Source: Chryseobacterium sp. 3008163 (GTDB taxonomy: Bacteria; Bacteroidota; Bacteroidia; Flavobacteriales; Weeksellaceae). From it: a DNA stretch of 64,000 nt. The notes beneath the pieces were generated by a model, which made no database searches, was not told the origin of the DNA, and worked only from the letters and a program-made list of their open reading frames with translations. The stretch spans positions 4,402,001 through 4,466,000 of the forward strand of contig NZ_CP033070.1 in NCBI RefSeq assembly GCF_003669035.1, read 5' to 3'. Positions 44,660 to 54,369 of this stretch are shown here, in pieces; the first letter of the stretch is position 1, and every line of letters starts with the position of its first letter. The position numbers and the translations under genes are program-made.

Positions 44660-45366
44660 TCAAATAGGTCTTTCACTTTTCCACTCATGCTCAATATTTT
44701 TCATCAATAATGCATTATCAAATTGAACTGAGCCTTTCGGAAACAATTTCTCATCTTCAAAAAAACTGGATTTTATATTTGAAACCTGCAGCGGTTTTAC
44801 TTTCCACTCATAAGCATTGAGTCTTAAACCATCAAATTTTTCTTTGTTTGGAGAGTATCCTAAATCACCTTTTTCAAAAAATCAGAAGCGTTTTCTAAAT
44901 TTTCAAAAACGGAATCTTTATTAAATGTTTCAGTTTCCTTTGCATCAATTGAAATCTCTGTATCATCCGAACTTTTAAAAGATACATGATAATTTCCTTC
45001 ATTTTCATCGATATTGAATTTTGCTAAATAATGTTTTCCGGGGAAAATTCTTCCGCCGACCCAAGTATTCAGCTGTAAAGAAGTATCTCTTCTAGGAATA
45101 TAAACTCCAGATTTTACTTCGCCATCTTCATCCCATTCAACAGCAATTCTGTGTGCACCATTTTCAGAATTAATTCCTATAAAATCAGGAAGACCTTTGG
45201 GTTTAATATCTTTTAATCGAATTAAACAAATCCCAACAATTGCTTTGCCTTTGTAAATTTTCGGACGAAAAGGGAAAGGTAAAATCTTTTCAACATCTTT
45301 CGGATGCGCGGTAAAATTAATTAAAATTCTGCGTTCGATGTAACCGTGAATGGTAGGAATTTTCAT
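44660..45366 (-). pseudogene. DUF2071-family protein, frameshifted
   Basis: The frame from 45366 (MKIPTIHGYIERR) runs to ASDFLKKVI-stop at 44860. Adding one A opposite the T5 run at 44870-44874 gives DFLKKGDLGYSPNKEKFDGL and a natural end at 44660 (KSERPI-stop). The restored length is about 235 aa, normal for DUF2071. The N-terminal motif LPFPFRPKIYKGKAIVGICL and the SGVYIPRRDTSL segment fit that family. Function is unknown. Probably a base-call error. Confidence 0.8.
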
Positions 45367-45449
45367 AGTTGGTATTTTTATCAATAAAACGTATGAAAGC
45401 TATTGATTACTTTAAGGACAGTTTTTTTAGTTATAAAAAGGATAAAACA

Positions 45450-45503
45450 ATAAAGCTTTAGAATAATTTAATCATAAAAACCAAACTATTCTAAAGCTTT
45501 ATT
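45450..45503. terminator. Long perfect hairpin between minus-strand genes
   Basis: 16-bp arms (ATAAAGCTTTAGAATA and its exact complement, 45450-45465 and 45488-45503) enclose 22 nt. It most likely ends the transcript of the 45535 gene. Confidence 0.7.
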
Positions 45504-45534
45504 GTATATCATTGATATTATTAAGAATAATCGT

Positions 45535-45868
45535 TTATAAAATTATGGTGTTTTCTTTATAATTGTAAGTAATAAAATCACTTTCTTTTTTTGAGGCTTC
45601 GTAAGAGTTTTGACACTGATGACTTTTAAATTTTTGGATTGTAAATTTTCATTGTGCTTGTATTTTCATCCATCACCACTTGCTCAGCATTATCAAAGGA
45701 AATAAACTCTGATTTGTAATTCACACTTCCATTATATATGACTGTTTTTTGTTTAGTGTCCCTCTTAATTGTATTCGCATTGATTGCTGCATTTTTTTCC
45801 TGAGAAAAAGCATTTTGAGAAACGAGTAAGAATGCAAATATTCCTGTAATTGTAATTAATTTCTTCAT
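45535..45868 (-). pseudogene. Small exported protein, two frame breaks
   Basis: 80 codons with a signal peptide (about 1-23, AFSQ) lead to IYNPKI-stop. Two one-base losses, opposite T5 at 45631-45635 and T7 at 45586-45592, restore NPKNLKVISVKTLTKPQKK and then ESDFITYNYKENTIIL-stop. The mature part (YNGSVNYKSEFISFDNAEQVV) resembles short LptA/OstA-like beta pieces by eye only. About 111 aa when restored. Confidence 0.55.
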
Positions 45869-45916
45869 AATTTAAATTTTATCTGTACAAATTGATATCT
45901 AAGTAATTGTTTTCTT

Positions 45917-46046
45917 TTAGTAATTTTTCTTTAGCTTCTTTTCCATTTTCTTCATCATTTTCTTTTGGGAAAAGGTCTTACCATCAAATGATATAATTGA
46001 TGTGATAGGTTCCTGCAAGGGCAAACAGAGTAGCGATTTTTTTCAT
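45917..46046 (-). pseudogene. Possible short exported-peptide remnant
   Basis: An ATG at 46046 starts MKKIATLFALAG, a signal-like leader. Another frame then gives PITSIISFDGKTFSQKK and a basic tail to 45917. The two are not in frame. It could be a broken small secreted protein or chance. Confidence 0.3.
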
Positions 46047-46139
46047 CTGAAATTTAATTTTTAAAAATTAAAAATAATAAAAGAAATCACGACGTTTTGC
46101 TCAACTGATGTTAATCTTTTTATAAAATTTTAAAATTAA

Positions 46140-46469
46140 TTAATGAGATGCAGATTTTGAAAAGAAATTGATCACAATTACACCACAAATGATAAGAATA
46201 ATCCCTAAAATAGCAGGCAAATCTAAATTTTGTTTAAATATAAAAACAGAGACCAAAGCGGTAAGAATAATTCCCAAACCTGCCCAACTCGCATAAGCAA
46301 TCCCAAGCGGAATATACTTTATGGCTATAGAAAATGTGTAAAAGCAGATGACAAGCGTAGTAATGCTGATTACTGACGGAACTAATTTTGTAAATCCTTC
46401 AGAAGCCTTCAAAAAGCTGGAGCCAATTACTTCAAATATAATGGCTACAGCTAGATACAGATATTTCAT
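46140..46469 (-). CDS. SMR-family multidrug exporter, EmrE/QacE type
   Basis: 109 aa, four helices with the essential Glu in AIIFEVIGSSFLK (Glu about 13) and the EmrE-like IPLGIAYASWAGLGI. It exports cationic compounds with proton exchange. It lies downstream of a Crp-type regulator on the same strand (gap 67 bp), the same layout as the SugE-type pump at 25970. The two pumps belong to different SMR branches. Confidence 0.88.
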   Translation of the reverse strand: MKYLYLAVAIIFEVIGSSFLKASEGFTKLVPSVISITTLVICFYTFSIAIKYIPLGIAYASWAGLGIILTALVSVFIFKQNLDLPAILGIILIICGVIVINFFSKSASH

Positions 46470-46536
46470 TTTATAAATTTATACTGCAAAATTACATTGA
46501 TGAATGCCTCATTTTTTTGATATACATCAAAATTTT

Positions 46537-47097
46537 TTACCGTTTTCTGATTCTGCTCAATGTTTCCTGAGTGATACCGAGAAAGGAAGCGATGTGACCA
46601 AGATTAAGTCTTTGTAGTAAGTGTGGTTGGTTTTTTACTAAATTCTGATAGCGCTGCTCAGCAGATTCTGTATGTAAAGACGTAATTCTTTCTTCCAAAA
46701 CAATACAAAGCTCTTCGGCCATTTTCCTGCCTATCTTTTCAAGTTCGGGATGTTTTCTGTATAAATCGTTCAGGTCATTAACGGAAATCCAATATCCAGT
46801 AGAGTCTTCTAAAAACTGAATGTTTTCAAATGACGGTTTTCCTGCATACAAAGGAAGAATAGATGAGATAATTTCATTTTCAATGGCAAACCAGCTGTTG
46901 TATTCTTTGTCATCTTTTACGAAAAATGCTCTTATCAGACCTTTTTCCATGATGAGTAGACTTGATGTAACCTGACCTTGTTTGAGAAAAAAATCGCCTT
47001 TCTTTTTATTGATTAACTGAATCTTTTTTAGCAATTCATTTTCAGTTTCTGTGCTTATAGAGCCATATTTCTTAAGGAATTTAATCAAAGAATTCAT
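46537..47097 (-). CDS. Crp/Fnr-family regulator beside the EmrE-type gene
   Basis: 186 aa; a degenerate nucleotide-binding barrel and HTH LGHIASFLGITQETLSRIR. A close paralogue of the regulator at 26509. It probably controls the adjacent pump, which is inference from position. Confidence 0.85.
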   Translation of the reverse strand: MNSLIKFLKKYGSISTETENELLKKIQLINKKKGDFFLKQGQVTSSLLIMEKGLIRAFFVKDDKEYNSWFAIENEIISSILPLYAGKPSFENIQFLEDSTGYWISVNDLNDLYRKHPELEKIGRKMAEELCIVLEERITSLHTESAEQRYQNLVKNQPHLLQRLNLGHIASFLGITQETLSRIRKR

Positions 47098-47202
47098 ACC
47101 AGTTTTTTGAATGAAATAAACTTACACATTATTTTCTCACTTTCATATTTCGTTTTAAACTTTTAGCTTCAAGATTATTCTCAAAACTGAAAGGCACTGA
47201 AA

Positions 47203-47963
47203 TTAATGTTTTATTTTTTCGGGAACAAGTACGTTAAAGTGGAGGTGCGCACCCGAAACATACCCGGTTTCTCCACTTAGGCCAATCGGTTGATTACGTT
47301 TTACCATATCGCCAACTTTCACAAAACTACCATCCTGTTTAAGATGAACATATTGTGTGAAAAGCCCGCTGTGAGGATGATAAATCGTAATATAATTGGC
47401 GTAGGGTGTCCATTTAATATCATTTCCGCCAAATTGATAATCTTTAATAACTCCTACGACGTAACCGTCATCGACACTTGTAATGGTATCACCAACTTTC
47501 ATATCAAAATCAATAGCATATCTTGAATAATTATCATTGTGGCTGAAACTGCCATTGTTTGATTGCATCACAGTGTATTGGTTTCCTTTAGGAAAGGGAA
47601 GTGCAAGATTGTTCTGTTTGATGGTTTTGTTATCATCACCAAATGCCCAGTCGTATGTAAATGAAATTTGAGAAGTTTGTAAATCAGGAGCAAAAATCTT
47701 TTTTTCAAAAATAAAATTTTCAGAAATCGTAAACTGTAATTTATCTGTTACTATTTTTTGATCACTGAGAATAGGAAAAACAAAATTGACTCTCAATGGA
47801 GCTGATAAAGAATTTGTAATCTTTATACTTAAGGTGTCGTTTCCATAATTTACACTGTGATTTAGAGTGTATTGATTTAGTTGTTCCTTCGGGAACTCCT
47901 GCGCTTTGGTAAAGTAAAAACCTAAAAATACTAAGATGAGAAATAATATTTTTTGAAATTCAT
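47203..47963 (-). pseudogene. Exported M23-family peptidase, frameshifted in its signal peptide
   Basis: The catalytic frame contains HNDNYSRYAIDF (metal-binding His/Asp), a GETGYVSGAHLHF box (HxH) and WTPYANYITIYH, all typical of LysM-less M23 endopeptidases. It has no ATG upstream. Adding one A opposite the T6 run at 47949-47954 connects an ATG at 47963 to a signal peptide (FKKILFLILVFLGFYF) and then QEFPKEQLNQYTL. The restored length is 253 aa. It cuts peptidoglycan cross-links or another glycine-rich target in the periplasm. Confidence 0.82.
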
Positions 47964-47982
47964 AATCATTAAGATTTGCATT

Positions 47983-48741
47983 TTATTTTTCTAGTAATTG
48001 ACCGTCTTCATTGAGAATTTCTTTATTATTTTCTTCGACGGAAAGACTGATTTCCGGAGTATCGCTCGCTCCGATATGAAATCTGTAGACGATATATTTA
48101 AAATTTCCTTTCTTAAAAGTAATGGTGTGATTTCCGCCACTTCCACTGAATTCTAAAATTCCGTTGATTAAAATGATGTCAGGTTTTGCAGACTCATTTT
48201 GATTGTTTTTCCAGGAAGCATATCGGTATTTTCCGTTTTCTAATTCGTCAATTCTTATGAGATAATGCTTTGTTTTAAATTTATACTGAGGATTTTTAAA
48301 TGATTTTAAAGATGAATGAAGCATTTCTTTTTGTTCGGAGATTAATTTCAAACGTTGTTTCTTTTCTGTTACGCTTTGATGATTTAAAGCAGTTATTTTT
48401 CCGTCTGTATCGATCCACATCGTTCCTTGATGAAGCATAATCCCGCGCCAGCCCACTTCAGCCCAATCTGTTATTTTAGATTTTGAAATCTCATCAATAA
48501 CGCTTTGATCAAATATATCATTGAATCTTTTCATCAATTCCTGCTTACTTTTTATATCGGTTAAAGGATATTCTCTACTCAAAGGATAGTTGACAATTTC
48601 AGAAATTCTCTCGATATTTTTAGTTTTAAATAAATGAATTATAGTTTGAATTTTCTCTGCTTTATCCTGACTAAGCTTGTCATCTTGTGCATACAATAAG
48701 TTTGAGACGAAAACTATGATGATTAAAAGTGAATTTCTCAT
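47983..48741 (-). CDS. Exported protein of unknown function
   Basis: 252 aa with a signal peptide (about 1-18, LYAQ). An N-terminal helical half (about 20-140) is followed by a beta-rich part (about 155-252, FKTKHYLIRIDEL and GGNHTITFKKGNFKY). It may be co-transcribed with the M23 gene, which follows 20 bp downstream on the same strand. No family was recognised. Confidence 0.75.
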   Translation of the reverse strand: MRNSLLIIIVFVSNLLYAQDDKLSQDKAEKIQTIIHLFKTKNIERISEIVNYPLSREYPLTDIKSKQELMKRFNDIFDQSVIDEISKSKITDWAEVGWRGIMLHQGTMWIDTDGKITALNHQSVTEKKQRLKLISEQKEMLHSSLKSFKNPQYKFKTKHYLIRIDELENGKYRYASWKNNQNESAKPDIILINGILEFSGSGGNHTITFKKGNFKYIVYRFHIGASDTPEISLSVEENNKEILNEDGQLLEK

Positions 48742-48902
48742 TAAATTTTAATTGTATTGCTAAAGTAAATTTTAAAGCTTTAAAAACTATCAAAAATAAT
48801 AATTTTTATCACAAATGTTTGAAATTGATTAAATGCGTCACCTTTGATTTGGCTACAACAATCTTTGATTCAAGCACAATGGTCTTTCACCGATTTTCCA
48901 CC

Positions 48903-48917
48903 TTTGTACTGTGAAAA
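48903..48917 (+). promoter_or_regulatory. Motif TTTGTACTGTGAAAA before the SDR gene
   Basis: The same motif with one or two changes occurs before the aldo-keto reductase (62881-62895) and the HxlR-divergent esterase (57629-57643). The TTTG part is the tail of a -7 box. The rest may mark the transcript start or a shared operator. Confidence 0.4.
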
Positions 48918-48942
48918 TTAATCAATTAAAAACAATCAAAAA

Positions 48943-49782
48943 ATGGACACAAAAAAAGTATGGTTCGTGACAGGAGCCTCAAAAGGTTTAGGGTTAACTT
49001 TAGTCAAAAGATTATTGGCAGAAGGTCATTCTGTGGCAGCAACTTCAAGGAATATTGTTGAACTTCAAAAAGCGATAAGTGAAGAAAACGATTCATTTCT
49101 TCCGCTTGAAGTTGATTTGATTAGTGAGAACTCTGTTGAAGCAGCAGTTTCAAAATCAATAGAAAAATTCGGTAAACTGGATGTTGTAATGAATAACGCT
49201 GGTTATGGTCAATTGGGAACTTTAGAGGAAATTTCGGATTTGGAAAGCCGTCAGAACTTCGACACCAACGTTTTCGGTTCTCTGAATATTATCAGAAAAA
49301 CGATGCCTTATTTAAGAGAACAAAAAAGCGGTTTCATCATCAACATCGCTTCAATTGGCGGATTGACAGGAGAATTTGCGGGATGGGGAATCTATTGCGC
49401 CACTAAGTTTGCAGTTGTAGGATTTACAGAAGCTTTGGCTGCAGAAGTGAAAGAATTTGGAGTGAATGCAACGGTAGTTTATCCTGGGTATTTCAGAACA
49501 GATTTCTTAACGGGCTGTTCACTCAGAACTCCGAAAACTGAAATTGAAGAATATACTGTAGCAAGACAACTTCAGACTGCGCACGAAAAAGACATCAACG
49601 GAAATCAACCGGGCGACCCTGAAAAAGCAGCTGTAGCATTGATGGAATTGGTAGCACTAGAAAATCCGCCGATGCATTTGGTTTTAGGTTCTGATGCATT
49701 TGGAATTGCCGGAAACAAATTAAATGCGCTTCAAAGTGAAATTTCTGAGTTTAAAACGCTAAGTACATCTACAGATTATTAA
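48943..49782 (+). CDS. Short-chain dehydrogenase/reductase
   Basis: 279 aa. TGASKGLGL at residues 10-18, NNAGYG, a Ser in NIASIGG and the catalytic YCATK. No membrane tail, so it is cytosolic. A following AraC gene on the same strand is separated by a terminator. Substrate unknown. Confidence 0.9.
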   Translation: MDTKKVWFVTGASKGLGLTLVKRLLAEGHSVAATSRNIVELQKAISEENDSFLPLEVDLISENSVEAAVSKSIEKFGKLDVVMNNAGYGQLGTLEEISDLESRQNFDTNVFGSLNIIRKTMPYLREQKSGFIINIASIGGLTGEFAGWGIYCATKFAVVGFTEALAAEVKEFGVNATVVYPGYFRTDFLTGCSLRTPKTEIEEYTVARQLQTAHEKDINGNQPGDPEKAAVALMELVALENPPMHLVLGSDAFGIAGNKLNALQSEISEFKTLSTSTDY

Positions 49783-49788
49783 ATTTGT

Positions 49789-49822
49789 AAAGGCAACAGT
49801 TTCTTGCTGTTGCCTTTAATTT
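49789..49822 (+). terminator. Terminator between SDR and AraC genes
   Basis: An 11-bp stem AAAGGCAACAG/CTGTTGCCTTT with a 7-nt loop, then AATTTT. It lies only 8 nt before the AraC start, so the AraC gene must rely on read-through or a promoter inside the hairpin region. Confidence 0.8.
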
Positions 49823-49829
49823 TAAAGTT

Positions 49830-50744
49830 ATGCATAACAGAAAATTATACACCATTGATACCATTTCTGAATTTCACAGAATTTCAGGATTGCCAAAACC
49901 TCAGCACCCGCTCATCAGTCTGGTAGACTACAGTTTGGTAGAGTATCAAATCGAGGAATCCGAAATCAGCTGGGTTCAGGATTTGTATTTTATGGGATTT
50001 AAAAGAGACATTCAGGGGAAGTTTCATTATGGGCAAAGTCAGTACGATTTTGATGAAGGTCTGATGTGCTTTATCGCGCCGAGACAGGTTGTCAAAATGG
50101 TTATCAGTAAATATGAAACAAAGCCTTCAGGATATCTTTTGGCATTTCATCCTGACTTTATTTGGAATACACCTTTGGCAAAAACAATTAACAATTATAA
50201 ATTTTTCGGCTATGATGTGAACGAAGCTTTATTTCTTTCCGAAAAGGAAGAAGAGACTTTGATCGGACTTTTTAAAGGAATCGAGAAAGAATACCAGTCT
50301 GGAATTGACCAATTCACTCAGAATATCATTATTTCGCAGATTGAAGTTATTTTAAATTATTGCGAAAGATTTTATCAGCGACAATTCATCACCAGAAAAA
50401 AGACCAATCATCAGGTTTTGGATAAATTAGAAATCATTCTTGAAGATTATTTTAACGAAAATGTGATGGATAAAGGATTACCAACTGCCAATTTTATTGC
50501 CGAGCAACTGAATATTTCAACCAATTATTTAGGAAGTTTATTGAAGCAGTTGACCGGACAAACCACACAGCAACACATCCACGAAAAACTGATTGAAAAA
50601 GCAAAAGAAAAACTATCAACAACTGAACTTTCTATAAGTGAAATTGCCTATGAATTAGGGTTTGAACATTCGCAGTCTTTCAGCAAATTATTTAAAGCTA
50701 AAACAGAGATTTCACCTTTGGAATTCAGGAAGTCTTTTAATTAA
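49830..50744 (+). CDS. AraC-family transcriptional regulator
   Basis: 304 aa. An N-terminal cupin-like sensing domain (about 20-160, with MCFIAPRQVVKM) is followed by two C-terminal helix-turn-helix motifs (ANFIAEQLNISTNYLGSLLK and SISEIAYELGFEHSQSFSKL). It is a paralogue of the broken AraC gene at 61670. It probably controls the SDR gene before it. Confidence 0.9.
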   Translation: MHNRKLYTIDTISEFHRISGLPKPQHPLISLVDYSLVEYQIEESEISWVQDLYFMGFKRDIQGKFHYGQSQYDFDEGLMCFIAPRQVVKMVISKYETKPSGYLLAFHPDFIWNTPLAKTINNYKFFGYDVNEALFLSEKEEETLIGLFKGIEKEYQSGIDQFTQNIIISQIEVILNYCERFYQRQFITRKKTNHQVLDKLEIILEDYFNENVMDKGLPTANFIAEQLNISTNYLGSLLKQLTGQTTQQHIHEKLIEKAKEKLSTTELSISEIAYELGFEHSQSFSKLFKAKTEISPLEFRKSFN

Positions 50745-50771
50745 AAACTGCAATTAATTTGAGAATATAAA

Positions 50772-51667
50772 TCATTTAGTCTTTTTACGGTTGTAAAAAT
50801 CCCAGACTTGTCGTGTAATATCTGCAATTATTTTCTCGGTATCTTCCCTTGATTCGGTAATGTTTTTCAGATAAACGGAAAGGATAAAATGATTTCCGTT
50901 CGGAAGTTTCACAATCCCAATATCGTTCATAGCAACTCGTAAATTTTCATCATTCGTTCCGGAAATTCCTGTTCTGTGCGCCAATTCTGTTCCTTCAGGA
51001 AGTCCGGCTTTCATCCAGGTAATTCCACGGGAACATTCCACCATTATTTGATAGAGATATTTTGTAGTGGCTTTTTTCAGCACTTTTCCTTTGTAGAATT
51101 TTTCTAATAATTCTGTCGTAGCAATCGGCGTTGTTGTATTGATGTAAAGATTTTCCCAAGTCCGCATTTGTTCTTCATTCACTTTGATGGTGAAATCTTT
51201 TATTCCATTTTTATTGATGAGTTTCTGAACTGCTTCTGTACCGCCAATTAATTTCAAAAGAATGTCACACCCATTATTATCGCTGTGAGAAACGGTGTAG
51301 CGTAATAATTGGTCTATAGTCAAGTCCATATTTCCATTAGGGAATTCTTCTCGAATCGGACTCCAAGTATCTTCTTTTAAATCTTCTTTTTAATGAAAAT
51401 TTTCTGTTTCAAATTGAGTTTACCCTTATCGACCTCATTCAAAACAGTCAACGCAATATGGAATTTGAAAACGCTCATCATAGGCATACTAATATTGCCA
51501 TTAATGCTTAAGGTGTCTTTGTTTTCAATTCCTTTTATTGAAACGCCTACTGTTGCATTTTTTGTTGTGATGATTTCATTAAGTTCTTTCCGAAGTTCAT
51601 CCATATTTTGAGCAAATGTCTGAACAGAGAAAAGAGAAAGGCTGAGAATTAACATTAGTTTTTTCAT
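50772..51667 (-). pseudogene. Class A beta-lactamase (CGA/CIA/CME/PER-like), frameshifted
   Basis: The first 96 codons carry a signal peptide (about 1-19) and the SVFK active-site serine box (SxxK), then end at FIKKKI-stop. Adding one A opposite the T5 run at 51387-51391 restores FIKKEDLKEDTWSP and joins the rest. The later part has SDN (HSDNNG), a proposed EEQM omega-loop Glu, and HRTGISGTN in place of KTG. The restored length is 298 aa, standard for this group of chromosomal extended-spectrum enzymes of flavobacteria. If intact it should hydrolyse cephalosporins. Confidence 0.88.
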
Positions 51668-51675
51668 TGAAAATA

Positions 51676-52731
51676 TTATTTCAAAAGTTTAGAATCCAGC
51701 ATTATCTTTCTGATTTCCTGCTCAAAATAATAAGCAATATCAAAATTTTCATTGGCTTGATTTTCCATGACAATGACGCTAGTTTTAGTTTTCGGATAGT
51801 ATAAATTGACCGCAGTAAAACCTTCGCCAGGATGAAAACCCGTGTGACCAATTTCGTAAACGTCAGCTTTATCATTGATTCTCAAACCATAGCCATAACC
51901 AATTGGCTTTTCACTAAATAATTGATGGATGGCAGTTGTTGAATAATTGGTCATCAATTTGTAAGTTTCCGGTTTCAATAGTTTTCCGTTGTGCAGACAT
52001 TCATTCCATTTAGCTAAGTCTGGTGCGGTCACAATTAAATGACTTGCGAAATAATTTGATGCATTGAAATCTGATTTTTCATTCAGCTTAAACGTTCCGT
52101 CTTTTCTAATGGTGTGTCCTTTTGTCAAAAGTTTGCTGCTGTTTTCTGTCGGATAGGCGCTATTACTCATTTTACATTTTTTGAATAAGGCCGTCACCAG
52201 TTCCTGATAGCTTTTCCCACTTTGTTTTTCCAAAACCATTCCCGCGACAGAATATCCGACATTAGAATAGCTGAATTCTTTTCCCGTTTTGAGTTTCAAA
52301 TTCGGCTTCAAATCATCGCTATATAATCCCGAAGTATGATTCAGCAAGTGATGAACAGTAATGGTGTCTGCCCAAGAATAATCAAAATCCGGCAGATATT
52401 TACGAATGGGTTTGTGTAAATCGATAGTTCCTTTTTCTACTTCCTGCAAAATAAGAGTTGCAGTAATCTGTTTTGCGATGGACATTGTTGATAATCGATC
52501 AGAGATTTTCAGAGGTGCTTTTTTATTAAAATCTACATAGCCATACGCTTTTTCATACTTTATTCTTCCGTTTTGTTGGATGAAAACCACACCGTTGAAA
52601 CTTCGAGGGTTGGTAGCTTTTACCAAGCTATCGATTTTTGAGGAATAATTGTCTTTTTGCTGTGCGTCTGCGGTGCATGAAGTAAATACACTTGCTACGG
52701 CGAAGAATGTGATTTTGAAAAAGTTTTTCAT
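51676..52731 (-). CDS. Exported serine hydrolase, beta-lactamase superfamily
   Basis: 351 aa. The signal region is lipoprotein-like (about 1-19, FTSC). SxxK is MSIAKQ, YxN is FSYSNVG, and the KTG box is replaced by GHTGFHPGEG. These motifs match class C/EstB-type esterases and D-aminopeptidases rather than true beta-lactamases. It lies 9 bp upstream of the class A gene in the same direction. Confidence 0.82.
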   Translation of the reverse strand: MKNFFKITFFAVASVFTSCTADAQQKDNYSSKIDSLVKATNPRSFNGVVFIQQNGRIKYEKAYGYVDFNKKAPLKISDRLSTMSIAKQITATLILQEVEKGTIDLHKPIRKYLPDFDYSWADTITVHHLLNHTSGLYSDDLKPNLKLKTGKEFSYSNVGYSVAGMVLEKQSGKSYQELVTALFKKCKMSNSAYPTENSSKLLTKGHTIRKDGTFKLNEKSDFNASNYFASHLIVTAPDLAKWNECLHNGKLLKPETYKLMTNYSTTAIHQLFSEKPIGYGYGLRINDKADVYEIGHTGFHPGEGFTAVNLYYPKTKTSVIVMENQANENFDIAYYFEQEIRKIMLDSKLLK

Positions 52732-52780
52732 CTGTGTTTTGAGAAATTATTTAATGTTAATTTGTAGTTGTAATTAGTTG

Positions 52781-53833
52781 TTAGTCAATTGTTCTTTTGG
52801 GAAAAGAATATTTTTGGTTTTTGAGTATTGAGATGATGGCATCAGATATTTCAAAAACTTTTCCATTATAATTATTGTCCAATAAAATTACGGTAAACTT
52901 TTCATTCATATCAGAAACTAAAATAGCTTCATAGTTTCCCGCCCTTCCATCATGTAAATGCTCGATTAGATTTTCATTTTTAAATTTTGTTTCTCCCAAT
53001 GCTGATTGAGTTTCCGGTAAATCAAAATGCTGACCTAATTCGTAAAGTGATTTTTTGCTGATTATTTTATTTTGGTATATACAATTTGCCCATTTTAATA
53101 AATCAATCGTTGTGAGGTAAGTTCCGCCTGTTATCGGCAAATCTGGTTTGTCCGGAACCAAATTATTATTAAATCCTTTTGCAATTTTCCCTTCATTTTC
53201 GAAAGGTGTCATCACGGATGAAGTCATTTGACAAGGTTTAAAGATAAATTTTTCTACGTAAACTTTAAAAGGCATTTTGGTTACCCTTTCTACAATAAAC
53301 TGTCTTAAAAAAAGATTATTGTTGTTGTAATCGTAGGCTGTTCCGGGTTTGAAATCGAGTGAATCGACATCCATTAAACCATCAAATAGGTCTTTGTCAT
53401 TTTTAATGTTTTTCCAATTGACGTTTGGTATTCCACTGGTGTATTGCAATAAGTCTTTAATCGAAACTTCATTCGCCCATTTTGGCAATTCAGGAATGAA
53501 CTTGGAAACCTTATCGTTTAGTGTCAGTTTGCCTTGTTCTTTCAATTGCATCAAAGCAACTGCACTGAATTCCTTTGTAATCGAACCAATATTAAACCTA
53601 TAGTCAGTCGATAATTTATTCATTTTAGTACCATCAGTAAATCCAAAGGAAGCGTTGTATATTATTTTGTTGTTTTTTGCGACCAAAATATTCCCATTAA
53701 AAATACCGATTTCGTGGGACGATTTTATCAAAGAATCGATTTGTTTGATTTGCTCGTTTTGTGCAAATAAATTATTTGTCAGAATTAATAGAACCGCAAA
53801 TATTGAGAAAGTTCTTCTTGTGTATTGTATCAT
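52781..53833 (-). CDS. Exported serine hydrolase, beta-lactamase superfamily (second)
   Basis: 350 aa with a signal peptide (about 1-24, LFAQ). SxxK GSITKEF, a YNN motif (YDYNNNNL) and the third box HDGRAGNY. Separate from but related to its neighbour at 51676, in the same orientation and 50 bp apart, so the pair may form an operon with the class A gene. Confidence 0.82.
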   Translation of the reverse strand: MIQYTRRTFSIFAVLLILTNNLFAQNEQIKQIDSLIKSSHEIGIFNGNILVAKNNKIIYNASFGFTDGTKMNKLSTDYRFNIGSITKEFSAVALMQLKEQGKLTLNDKVSKFIPELPKWANEVSIKDLLQYTSGIPNVNWKNIKNDKDLFDGLMDVDSLDFKPGTAYDYNNNNLFLRQFIVERVTKMPFKVYVEKFIFKPCQMTSSVMTPFENEGKIAKGFNNNLVPDKPDLPITGGTYLTTIDLLKWANCIYQNKIISKKSLYELGQHFDLPETQSALGETKFKNENLIEHLHDGRAGNYEAILVSDMNEKFTVILLDNNYNGKVFEISDAIISILKNQKYSFPKRTID

Positions 53834-53864
53834 TTAATTTCTTACTTTTTTGGAGAATTTTTGC

Positions 53865-54310
53865 CTAACCTAATTCCATTATCGGTAAATACCTGTCTTT
53901 GATTGAACTTTCGAGCTGTCCGACGGTTTGAAATCCAAAAGTTTTGTAAAAGTTTTTCGCATTAGGTTCGGCATCGAGTGTTATTTTTTTTATTCCTAAT
54001 CGGTTGGCTTTTTCTAAAAATCATTCATTAAAGTTTTTCCAAATCCTTTTCCAATAAACTCTGGCAGGATAAAAAGATTATCAAGTTTAATTGTTTTTTC
54101 ATCAATTGAAAAATAGGAATAATATCCTATAATGTTTTCGTTTTCTACCAATTTATAGACCATGTTTTTTTCGATGTAATCTTTTGAAATGCTAAGTAAA
54201 TGTTCCCATTCTTTCAATATTTCTTCCGAAAATCCCCAATAGGCTTTTGAGCTTTTGGTGATGGTTGTCAGTAATTCACTGTCTTCAGTTTCTGCTTTTA
54301 GTATGTTCAT
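53865..54310 (-). pseudogene. GNAT-family N-acetyltransferase, frameshifted
   Basis: 98 codons end at FGKTLMNDF-stop. Adding one T opposite the A5 run at 54016-54020 restores NDFLEKANRLGIKKITLDAE and then NAKNFYKTFGFQTVGQ to a natural end at 53865. The acetyl-CoA motif LPEFIGKGFGKTL and the later FYKTFGF are characteristic. The restored length is about 148 aa. Confidence 0.82.
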
Positions 54311-54369
54311 ATTTTAAAATCTAAGCTTATATAATTTAGGAATACTGTTTTTACGCTTGTATTAAAGTT

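Noticed and set aside
45917-46046. Intact small exported peptide
   Set aside because: The signal-like start and the later coding-like part are in different frames, so only a weak remnant is reported.
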